Assembly: GCF_907164915.1 (NCBI RefSeq)
Contig: NC_061867.1
Location: 23,102,308-23,166,307 of the forward strand
Direction of reading: 5' to 3'
DNA: 64,000 nt
DNA from: Impatiens glandulifera
Lineage: Eukaryota; Streptophyta; Magnoliopsida; Ericales; Balsaminaceae
The number at the start of each line of letters is the position of its first letter. Within the stretch, counting starts at the first letter, position 1. The translations under genes were made by a program, and so were the position numbers. The notes beneath the pieces are model-generated. The model made no database searches. It had not been told where the DNA came from and saw nothing but the letters and a program-made list of their open reading frames with translations. This document shows positions 12,241-22,147 of this stretch, piece by piece.

Positions 12241-12250
12241 ATTTATAAAC
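12241..12250 (-). promoter_or_regulatory. Possible TATA box of PMD copy A
   Basis: On the minus strand this reads GTTTATAAAT, about 95 bases upstream of the chosen ATG at 12147. It is conserved in copy B (about 53009-53018). The surrounding DNA is very AT-rich, so chance occurrence is likely. Confidence 0.3.
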
Positions 12251-12857
12251 ATTCTATGAAAAAAAGTTGTTGACTAGATTACAAAAATCTTGTATTTAAC
12301 TGTAATCTTGCAATATTTTATTATTACCTACTTTTAATAATTAATTAAAAAAAGTTATTAGATTTCAAAAATCTAATACCTTTGTTTATATTAAATGATT
12401 TAAACTTATCTTTTTATAAAAAGTATATTTTAGTAATTAATTAAAAAAAAAGTTTTTTGACTTTAAATATCTTATTTTTTTTAATATGGATTACATTAAA
12501 TGTTTTTAAATTAAGATGAAATAATTTATTAAACCAGAACAAATATTTGTTAATCAACTATCAAAAATAGTATAATATCGGTTACCCGAATTTTTCGGGA
12601 CACAATTTCTTTTCTATTTTTATATAGTACTTATAAGAAATAATTATATTTCTTTTGAGAAAATTTATAATAATTTTTTATTGAAGAAAATTAATAATTT
12701 TAGTTTTTAAACAAAGAAAAATATTGAGAAAAACAAACCAATAGATGTGATAGTTCTAATGAATTCTCTGTTTAAATTGCAAATTTGAATATGTCAAAGT
12801 AAAAATACACAATGTAATAGGCACACTATTTAATTATTGTTTTAATTAATTATTTTT

Positions 12858-13690
12858 TATGAAACAAATTTTATTTCAAAACATTATTTTCATTTTAACT
12901 ACATATTATGACTAACAATATTTGTATAAATATATTTTGAATGATAGATTAGTTTAGATATTATTTTTATTGTTATATTGTGATGCATGTTACTTAACAA
13001 AACCACAAATTATTTAATTATAAAAAAATTCATTGAATGACATATTGAGAGAACAAAGAACTTAATGCATGGTAGAAATACTTGTTTAGACATCACCAGT
13101 TTATTCTATTTATATATTTATTTTTCTTGGTTGTATGTTAGACATTTGTTTTGTTAAGTTGTCTTGTGGTCATGTTAGCTAGGTGATCTGTATGTAAATT
13201 GTACTTATTGAATTGAGACATATAATACAACAATATTATTAATTAAGCTCTTTATATATATGAAACAAAATTATATGTCAAAATGTTAATTTTTTTTGTT
13301 TTAATTAGATATTATGACGACAACAAATATTTATATAAATAGATTTTGAAGGATATATTAGTTTAGATATTATTTTTATGTATTTATTGTGAAACATATT
13401 ATTTAACAATACGATACATTATTTAATGACAATAAATTCATTCTATGTTATTGTGAAGAGAAGAAAGAGCTTAATGCATGATAGCAAAATCATCAACAAG
13501 TTATTCTAATTATTTTTCATTTTCTTGTCGTATGGTGTCATTTTTTTTATTAAGTTGTTTTTGTCGTTTTAGGCGATTTGCAATTAAATTGTACTTATTT
13601 AATTGAGACATATATTTACCACAACACTATTTGTTAAACTCCTTATATGAAACAAAATTATATGTTAAATGTTATTTCGTTTTTGTAACT
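12858..13690. repeat. ~400-bp tandem repeat, about two units plus a partial third (copy A)
   Basis: Landmarks recur at about 12858, 13260 and 13646: 'atgaaacaaa', then 'acatattatga', 'gtttagatattattttta', 'cttaatgcatg', 'aattgagacata'. Units are diverged by perhaps 15-20% by eye. The same array is in copy B at about 53628-54460. No coding frame runs through it. The rest of 12230-13850 is AT-rich and holds nothing else that I can support. Confidence 0.75.
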
Positions 13691-13943
13691 ACATATTATG
13701 ATATTAATATATATTATACCCTATTAAAAATTTGTGATAAATTTCATCATAATTATTTTGGTAATTATTAATTTCAAACTAAAATATGTTAATGAACTTC
13801 ATTTAAAAAAAATAATTAAAATATCATTTTAACTTTGTATATTTAAAAACATATACTTCACTTTTTTTTATAACTAATATTTTACATTTTATTATTTTTA
13901 CGAAATATATAAGTTTTTGAGTTCTTCGAAAATGCAAGAGTGA

Positions 13944-14495
13944 TGATTCTATCCATTCAAAAGTGGAAGGAAAGGAATTTCTTTTGAAAGAGGAAGATTT
14001 CACTCGGCTTTTCAATCTTCCTACAGAAGGGTTTTTTCAGTTCCACCCATCCCAGATAATATCATACACGATATGTATTACCTCTTCTCAAACTCCTCCA
14101 CTCGCATAGAAACTCATGGAGTTAAATCTCTGTTGTCTCTTGAGTTCCAGATCATCAACGATATCATTACCAGATATATCTTAGCAAACGAATCCACTCA
14201 CTTATAAGCAAAGAAAATCTTTGAAATAATGGTTGCCATAATCAAAGACACTCCAATCAACTAGTCGCATGTCATTTTTGAAAATCTGAAGAAAATGGTC
14301 TCTTCACCAAGAATGATGACCGAGTACGTCTCTCAGCTTAGTAGCATCCTCCTCGACTTCCACGTCAATCTTGGACCCGCAATATATCTTAGATCATCCA
14401 ACCTCCTAACCAAAGAAAAAGTCGAAAGCTGGATCCATAGGGTAGAAGCAACATATACTAGGAGGGAATTAAACCCAGGATCTTCAAGTCATTAG
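13944..14495 (+). pseudogene. LRP-family paralog 1, truncated and broken (copy A)
   Basis: A plus-strand relic. Its first part reads KEFLLKEEDF and LFNLPTEGFF at about 13965-14040, then shifts frame to KSLL, a DIITRYIL helix and a block (about 14230-14310) aligning with the Asp-Ile-Val core of paralog 2. It ends NPGSSSH before TAG at 14493. It lacks the family N-terminus. The Trp codon of the INW motif is TAG at 14262-14264; other stops include TAA near 14205. The family is described under the 15013 entry. Copy B (54760-55320) keeps a longer frame, open from 54898. Confidence 0.6.
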
Positions 14496-15012
14496 TTTTT
14501 GTGTTAAGCTTATATTTTCTTTATCGACTTAGAAGAATGTGAACCGGTTATTTTTCCGTAAAACCGGTTACTTCAATCTACATTTATGAATTTTTGATAT
14601 TCTATTTTATTATCTATATTTAATAGACTTATGACTTATTTAAATCTAAGTGTATTTATTACTTTGCATAATTAAAAGTCATTTTCTAAATAATGATCAT
14701 AAACAATTTATTATTAAAATAATAAATACATCTTAGAAATACGTCATCTTTTTTAAAGTGGTGCCATATTTCCATTTTTTATAGCGTTTGGGAATACGTG
14801 CCATTAAATATGACGGTTCAAATTCTTAGCAGTTTTCAAACACGTTTAGCACTATCTCTTTAAAATGGAATGCATGCCGGAAATCTTGGATTAAAAGAAT
14901 ATTGTTTGCAAACCCTAAAATATCATTGTTCTGCCTTCTCTCTAGAAAACATCTCTTCTTCTTCATTACACCTCCTCATCCGTATATTCCTCATCCGTAT
15001 ATTTCTCCAAAC

Positions 15013-16900
15013 ATGGGCATTGTTTAATTACATTGTGCAAGTACACTTCGATTCCATATAAGAATCTGGAAGTATTGAAATGCAATAGGTACTAAGATCT
15101 ATTGAGAAATTAGGCTTGAGATATTTTCTGGAAGGTCCTCCTATCTGTTATCTCGAGGAGGTTCGGGCATTCTTCGATTTGGCAACGCTGTCTGTAGGTT
15201 CCATTGTCGCTGAGGTGAACGGTGGGAAGTTCACCATTACCGAACAAATGTTCGCCGAAGTCTTAAAACTCCCAACTACGAGATGGGGCTTCTCTAAGGC
15301 GTTGTCTCTAACTACCTTATCCAGACTCCAAACCTTGTTCTCCGATAACGACGTTCCCGTAAGCATTAGTGGTAAGAAGAAAGAACTTAAGTGCAAATAT
15401 CATGTTCTGTGCGATATTGTCTCCAAAGCGCTACAAGTAAGAGGCAGAAACTTCGACAATATAACCCAGTCAAATATTGATATGATGGGTGCCATCGTAA
15501 GGGGCGATAAAATCAACTGGGGGTTAATCATATTTAACACTCTGTGTGAAATGGTGTCTCCCTACAACAAATGAAGTCTTAGCTTCACAATGCAGATCTG
15601 ATGGATCTTGGCACATCTGAACATTCCTGCCGGTCCATGTTTCCCACTAAACTACAGTAAAATAGTAACTACTGCCTCTACTGGTCGATATTTTACCAAA
15701 ATAAACAAAGCCAAGGAGTCTAACTCCAAGGCGACTCGTCAACAATTGAGTGGAGGAAAGATTGTAAATACGAAGAAGATAGGAAAAAGTTCACCGGGTG
15801 GTTTGAAAAGTATTAACCTTTCCACTCGAGCCGCATCATCAAAGAGACTATGTTCAATCAATGAGTCTATCGCTAATACCATCATCTTGGATAGAACCAA
15901 ACGAGGAGACACAAATGAAATGACATCCTCATGGAAGAACTTTCGATCAAAGGTAAATATTCCAACTCCACCTCTTTTTGATGCTACAACTGTTGTTCTA
16001 ACTTCGAAGGAGGGTTTGGCACCTCATACTTCTATGATTGAGCCTACGGTTTAAGAGGTTCAATCGGTAGATATTGATGTCACAAACAAGATGGTGGATA
16101 TTTCTAAAACTGGTCGGTTAGATGAAACCGATCGAATAAATGTTGTACCAAAAACCCGGTCCACTCTTCCTGAAACTGATCGGTCCACTTTCCCTGAAAC
16201 CGATCGATCGTCTCTGCCTGAATTTGATCGGTCTAACATGCCAAAAAACCGGCCAGCTAGAAGAAGATACAACCAACCCAAATATTGTGAATCAGGATGC
16301 GTCTCCTAAAAATGAAAACACTCTGAAAAAGGGCCCAACTAAATCGTTCCTCTCTTTAGCTGCTAAAAGAAATTTAAAGAGACTTAAGATCAAAGACTCC
16401 GAACATGCGATAATTATTAAAGAAGGCCAAGATAAAACAGATGACGACTTTGCACCCCCTACTTCTGAGTCACCCCCGACGTATCTTCATAGGCTCATGA
16501 AACTATCAGAATTATTCTTGAGAAAGTTGAGTCAATTGCCAATGAGACAATTGATTTATATTATACTTGGGCAAATATACGGCTTGAAACAAGTTTCAGT
16601 GAGATATTTCCAGGGGCAACTGAGGAGGAAAAATGGTCATTTTCGATAAAGCAGTGTTCTCCATGACTAAGACACATTCAGTTACTACATCCCTGCGAAG
16701 GAGCAAATTCTTGGAGGCATATACGAGAGGGAGAGCGTTGTATTCCTTCCTCAAAGAACACTAGAACAACTTTAATCCTTTGGGCGCCAATGCAAAGACA
16801 GACAAAGAAATAACTGGTCTTCTGGAAGCTATTATGGAGGAATTTCTATCAATCTCTCAGACCTATATAGATGGCGAGGGAACCTTAACGTCTGAATAAA
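15013..16900 (+). pseudogene. LRP-family paralog 2, nearly full length, multiply disabled (copy A)
   Basis: A family that I recall from predicted Lamiales (Dorcoceras) proteins, with no known function. The original start is at 15013, followed by an 11-base deletion relative to copy B that shifts the frame. From 15092 one frame runs to 16309, broken only by stops (such as 15572 and 16052). It contains LRYFLEGPP, a helix, a TITEQMFAEV-LKLPT block, a KCKYHVLCDIVSKALQ helix, an INW motif (Trp intact at 15519) and a Ser/Lys-rich linker. An 8-residue repeat ending ETDR follows (about 16150-16240). After a frameshift come a basic SFLSL-AAKRNLKRLK segment and an Asp-rich region, and finally a C-terminal helix pair (RGRALYSFLKEH). 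No reverse transcriptase, protease or transposase motif is seen. Confidence 0.65.
16093..16262 (+). repeat. 24-bp coding repeat (8-aa unit) built on ACCGATCGGT palindromes
   Basis: Within paralog 2 the units STLPETDR, STFPETDR and SSLPEFDR follow each other at 24-bp spacing, flanked by weaker versions. Most DNA units contain CCGATCGG- or GATCGGTC-type words that are wholly or partly self-complementary. The same region is present at about 56920-57070 and 63175-63300 with different substitutions. Confidence 0.75.
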
Positions 16901-16945
16901 TCGGCATCCCATGCCTTGGGGAAAGAACCGCTGGATCTCGTTGAA

Positions 16946-17880
16946 GAAATACATCGAACAACCGAGGCTTATTTACTGCTCGTTTTCGACTTACAACACT
17001 CACTACTCACACAAAATAGATGAACTTGTAATACACTTGAAGTTCTAACACACTTTAAACATCATTATACAATATATGAACAAAGATGTTTTGAGATTTT
17101 AAAGATTGGTTGTCTGCATTCGTTCGTGTATTCGTTCTTTTTTTTCACTTGTACGTATGGTTATGGTTGTAATATGATCTCTTAAGTAGTAAATATGACA
17201 ATGGACATATTTTTCATGTTCAACGGATACTTGCATGATAGCTCTTTGTTTCTTGATTCTGATTGGTTGATTAGGGAGGTACAATAAGGCATTTAATGAG
17301 TTTAATACTTCCAAGGAGCAGATAGCGTGCATCTTTGTCTTCTAGTGATTTGATTATCTGGAGTAATGTGACAAATATCTGCTCCAAGTGGACTTTTGTT
17401 AGACTTGTACTATAATATGTATTTGTATATTTTGATAGTCTTCTGCTTCCCAAGATATATTATCAGACTTGTATTAAAATGACAATAATACAGTCTGTAC
17501 ATTTGAAGGCTCCCTTCTGTATTTTCCGAAAGTGTTCTTTATTGCACTGAAATTGAAACTGCCAGCCGCTTTCAGTGTAAATCTTTCTTAGCATAAAACT
17601 GATTCTGTCTCTTGGATTTGATCGGTCAAACTACCGATCATTTTACAGATTGTCTTGTATAGGAGCTTAGGATTATACCAAGTAATTTATCGGACAAACC
17701 ACCGGTTGCGCTGTCTTTTTGATATCGGTCAACCGGTCATACTGCTGAAGTATAGAAACCGATTTCTCTTCCTGAGGTATAACTGATGAGTTTACCGATC
17801 ATGAAGATGGGCGGTAAAACCGTTTTTCATTGTTGAGACGATCCTCTACTCGTTCCGTTTCTTGGCAGTAATCTTACGGT
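16946..17880. other. Region just beyond the duplication edge, no gene identified
   Basis: The LRP frame appears to continue a little past 16945 (DLVEEIHRTTEAYLL... to a stop near 17022), unlike copy B, so this may be a different 3' end of the same gene. From about 17600 the text is rich in ACCGGT-, CCGATC- and CGGTCAA-type words, including ACCGGT at 17701 and 17734 and AAACCG words up to 17820. Nothing else is supportable. Confidence 0.45.
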
Positions 17881-17929
17881 CAAAGTGTTAAACATTTCAT
17901 ACTAAAGACTAGAGTTTGAACCCTCTAAA

Positions 17930-18430
17930 AGAAGAAATTATTATATGTGAGTGCGCAAATATTGGTAAATTAAGAGTATGTTGAAATTCCTCTAAAATAA
18001 GTAATTATTATATGTGAGTTTGGGAACGTTGGTAGATGAAGCAAAAGTTCGAATCCCACTAAAATATGTAATTATTATATATGAATGCACGAATATTGGT
18101 AGATGAAGCAAAAACGATAATGTTGGTTTGGTAACACAAACATTGATGTGTAAAACTTAAGGTTCCTCCACGAAGAGAATATCGACTTGAGTAACGATGG
18201 TAATAAAAACCTAAAGATTCATCTATGGAGGGAATATTGGCTTGGAATAAATCAAACATTATAGAGAAAACCTAAAGGTTCATCCATGGAGCATGAATCA
18301 GGGATTAGTAACATGCCCAAATGTGTAATCGAATGTTTAAGAACATACCCTTGAAGACCGGAAAGTTCGTCCACGGAGCGTGAGTCAAAGCCAAAAGATG
18401 TAGTCGAGTACTTAAGTATGGTGAGAATTG
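17930..18430. repeat. Degenerate minisatellites (60-bp and ~75-bp types)
   Basis: At about 17930-18115, three ~60-bp units share 'aattattatatgtgag' and 'ttggtagatgaagcaaaa'. At about 18145-18400, further units share 'cctaaaggttcatccatgga' in varying forms. A 'gttcgaatcccact' string near 18047 resembles a pol III B box, but no A box is paired with it. Confidence 0.55.
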
Positions 18431-18479
18431 AGAATAGTTTGGATTAATGGTGCAGCATTAAAAGATAATATATGGGTGC

Positions 18480-18797
18480 AAGAAATTTTAATAATGCATT
18501 TTTTTTAGTATTACAATTATTAATTATTTTTAAGTATATACATAAAAAAATCAATAAAATATAATAAATTTTTGTTATTTTAATTTATAATGTTCTTATA
18601 TTGTATATTTAAAAATATATATAAATTAGAAAAGAAATTTAAAAATGTATTTAACAAAATATGAAATATTTTAAACTAATCGGAGAATTGTTTTTATATA
18701 TTTATTATTTTAATAAAACAAAATAGATATTATATATTTGAAATAATATTTTAAATTTGATGAAGAATTAAAAAAATAATGACCTCATATTTTTATA

Positions 18798-18867
<70 letters not shown>

Positions 18868-19094
18868 TATTTATTAAAAGGTTGGTAAAGTTTAAGATTA
18901 AAATTTATAATATTAGAGTTCCAAAAAAATAATATTGGTTGTTAAAATATATAAATGCAATGGGTTTATTACAAACAAAAAATATTCTAAAAAAATAGAA
19001 TATTAATATTTTAGAGTACTAATATTAATATTTTTTACGATACAAATATTTTTACATGCTTTAAATAATTTTTAATGTACCTATTTATAAATAA

Positions 19095-19129
<35 letters not shown>

Positions 19130-19870
19130 AAAAAATTATTTAAATTAGAAACAAAATATAAAATTATATTTAATTAAATAGGTTAAGTTTTAAAGTAATT
19201 GAGAAATTATTTTTAATTTATTTATTTTAATAAAAAATAAAATTAAATATTATATAATTGAAATCATAATTTCTAATTTACTGAAATATAAAAAGAAAAA
19301 CGTTTGTTTACAGTGAAGTGAAGTACAAAATAAATAATATGAAAGGTAATTTTGAAAAAGTATATTGGTCATTAAAATATGTAAATGTATCAATTATCAA
19401 TTTACATTAATATTATTCATATTATGTAACAAATATTAATATTTTTAAAATAAAAATTTAATAATATATTTTTAACAATTATTAATATTATTTTTTAATA
19501 ATAATATATTTTATAATGAAGGATTATTTTGTAAAATCATATTTTAAATTAATTATTTAATAAATATTTAAATAAAAAATTAATATATTTAGCCTAATAT
19601 TTTTTCTTTTTAGTTTTATTATTATAAAAATTATTAATTAATTTAATTTATATGCATAAAAAATCTTTAAAATATAATATATATATATATATATATATTC
19701 AAATAATAAACTTAAAAATTATATTTAATATTATATTTTTGTATATTTTAATAATTACTAAATATTCTTTATTTTAATTTATAATTTTATTTATATTTTT
19801 TAAACAAAATATTATAATATTAAATAAAAATAACAATTACTTTAAGGTTTTAATAAAAAAAAAATAATTA
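18480..19870. repeat. Very AT-rich tract with (TA)n microsatellites
   Basis: Alternating TA runs occur at about 18808-18864, 19098-19126 and 19677-19697. The rest is A/T homopolymer-like sequence with no frame or motif. It abuts the LTR at 19876. Confidence 0.85.
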
Positions 19871-20380
19871 TTATATGATAGGAACAGTGTAATCAATAGA
19901 GACGGGGTTCTATTGATGACAACTTCTGGAAAACGGTTTGATAGAAATCCTGTTAGAAATTAATATCACTTTCTATTCTTCACAAATCCTTGCAAACTCT
20001 TCAAGCGATTCATGTGCGGAACTGTTTGCTCAGGTTTGAAGCTTTGAACAATTGAGAGAAGGAAAGAAAGAATGTAAATGACACAGCAAGTTGTTTATGG
20101 ATGTTCGGAGCAAACTCTCCTACATCACCCCTTCTTCCAACAACCGAAAGGATTTCACTATACTTCTTTGAATCAAATACAGTTTACTAGCTAGCTAACT
20201 CTCAGTTGACAGAACACGCTCTGTTCAACTTACAATATGATTAAGAATATCTCTCAGCTAGACAAATTTTGATTCTCTCTCTCGAACTAGAAGATGATGT
20301 ACAAATCAGTAAGTGCAAGAGTATAAGATTGATACCAAGTAAGGCTGATGAGACCAGTACGTCGACTGTTGTCCTTGAGG

Positions 20381-20393
20381 ATCTATATATAGA
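20381..20393 (-). promoter_or_regulatory. LTR TATA box
   Basis: The TCTATATATAGAT core read on the minus strand lies at the expected place within the LTR. Upstream (higher coordinates) is the palindromic array and downstream is the transcribed R/U5 part. The related LTR at 58181 has TATATAAGA at about 58662-58671. Confidence 0.5.
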
Positions 20394-20789
20394 GTCAGGA
20401 CACCAACGGTCGAACTTCTAGATGGACACGTGGCAAGCTCCCATAGGTAAGCCTCCATAGTACAAGCGTACAACAGGTTCTGTGCACATGGATCGTGGCC
20501 GTACCAAACTGGTAGTGCGCCGCATATTCTTCTGGAACTGTCCTTTAATTAACAAGTAGTGGGAGGAATATTCTTGTATGTGGCGTTCATTTATTGGATA
20601 CAAATAGCTGGTGTACTGGACTACACGGATGAGTGGAGCAAGAATATCATACATCTAGTTGATCGTGGGTAAATGTATGCTAACTTCAAACAGCTGCTGA
20701 AGCGAGGCATTAAACATGTTCCATTAGACCACCAAGTCTAAGAGAGTTAGACGTCAACGTCTAATAGAGAAATCCATTAGACTTGGTAG

Positions 20790-21262
20790 TCTAATGGAGT
20801 TAGATTGCATGTCTAACTACGTTTGTTAGACTACACGTCTAATTACGTATCTATTAGACTGCACGTTTAACTACGTATCTGCTAGATTGAACGTTTAACT
20901 ATGTCTGTTAGACTGCACGTCTAACTACGTATCTGTTAGACTGCACGTCTAACAACGTATCTGTTAGACTGCACGTCTAACTACGCATCTGTTAGACTGC
21001 ATGTCTAATTACGTATCTGTTAGACTGCACGTCTAACTATGTATCTGTTAGACGACACGTCTAACTATGTATCTGTTAGACTACACGTCTAACTACAAAT
21101 CTGTTAGACTGCACGTCTAACTACCTCTATTAGACCGCACGTCTAACTACGTATTTGTTACACTACACGTCTAACTACGTATTTGTTAGACTACACGTCT
21201 AACTACGTATCTGTTAGATTGCACGTCTAACTACATATCTCTTAGACTGCACGTCTAACTCG
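20790..21262. repeat. Array of ~17 dyad-symmetric 28-bp units in LTR
   Basis: The unit consensus is GTTAGAC-TGCAC-GTCTAAC-TACGTATCT. The 7-bp arms GTTAGAC and GTCTAAC are perfect inverted repeats around a 5-base centre, and the linker includes the palindrome TACGTA. Units differ mostly by single transitions. Looser flanking versions begin at about 20725. It lies upstream of the LTR TATA box in element sense, in the U3 position where LTR regulatory repeats are found. Confidence 0.93.
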
Positions 21263-21417
21263 CAACACATCTAATTAGCCTATTTCTGTCCATGTCTAAT
21301 TTATCATAGTTTTAATGCACTTGCACAAAAAAAATTAGACGACTTAGATTTATTCTTAATTAATGTTTTACTAATAAATCATTAAAATAACGTTATTCAA
21401 ACTGATTTGACCCAACA

Positions 21418-21432
21418 ATTTCCCCCTTTTGA
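21418..21432 (-). promoter_or_regulatory. Polypurine tract of the LRP-carrying LTR element
   Basis: On the minus strand it reads AAAAGGGGGAAAT immediately before TGTTGGG, the LTR start. This is the standard plus-strand priming site position and fixes the element's orientation. Confidence 0.75.
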
Positions 21433-22147
21433 TGATGTTAAAACTTTGCAATATTAATAAGATAAGATAACCACCCATCAAATTAAAATAAGAATAACAC
21501 TAGTTTACAAACTTTAAGCATAAGTTCCCAAAACCAAGTTCTAAAAAACAACAAAAGATAATTAAATAAAAGAGATTATGGTCCTTCTCTTTTCAAATTT
21601 GGATCAGCAGATGACACTTCTGGAGAGTTGGCTGGAACAGTTCGAATGGGACTAACATGAGTATGAACCTGCATAGAACACTCTGGTACTTCTGCCTCAG
21701 ATGCATCCCTAGACTTCTCTTGATATTTTAGAATGTCTTCACAAACTTTATGAATCTTTTATGAAGTTCCTTTGGGAAGAAGGGGTAGCTTAGTAACTTT
21801 ATCAATACCAGGTCTTAATAGGAGAGGATCGAGGAGATGGTGAGCAGGGAACGAAGCGTTCTTCTAATGGTATTCTTTTTGACGAATTGCCATTGTTAGA
21901 TTGTTCCCCTTCAGCTAAAGGAGTCTTATAAGATTCGTCTTCTTTCGTGGGTTCCTCTTAGTTTGTGCTTCAATAGGCTGATCAACCTCAGCCTCTTTCA
22001 CTAGAGATTACTCTGCTTCTAAAATAGGGGTTTCCAGCAATCTGAATCCTGTTGGCGAACACGCGATTGAATAATTTCAGAAATATTCTCCTCTTCTTCC
22101 ATGATTGAATTAGGTTGAACAGGATCCTGAGTCTGATTGATTAGGGT

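Larger units (their letters stand above)
1..16945. repeat. Segmental duplication, copy A (direct repeat of 40783-57776)
   Basis: The window opens inside this block. Base 1 matches 40783, and collinearity holds to about 16945, where the text after the shared 'gatctcgttgaag' diverges from 57777 onwards. The offset drifts between about 40768 and 40822 through small indels. Content and order are the same in both copies: MULE, LINE scrap, hAT, PMD gene, AT-rich tract, two LRP pseudogenes. By eye, identity is about 98-99% up to roughly 12.3 kb and lower (about 90-95% in sampled stretches) through 12.5-16.9 kb. The true left edge lies outside the window. Confidence 0.97.
19876..21417 (-). repeat. 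LTR (1542 bp), 3' LTR in element sense
   Basis: Bounded by TGATAGG at 19876 and CCCAACA at 21417. Its first ~400 bases align with 24907-25300, 58181-58560 and 61733-62110. A TATA-like CTATATATAG lies at about 20382-20392 (minus-strand promoter sense). The downstream half is the palindromic array. No target duplication was established. Confidence 0.85.

Noticed and set aside
18040..18062. Possible tRNA gene or SINE near the gttcgaatcc string
   Set aside because: The B-box-like word has no matching A box at the right distance and lies within a minisatellite unit.
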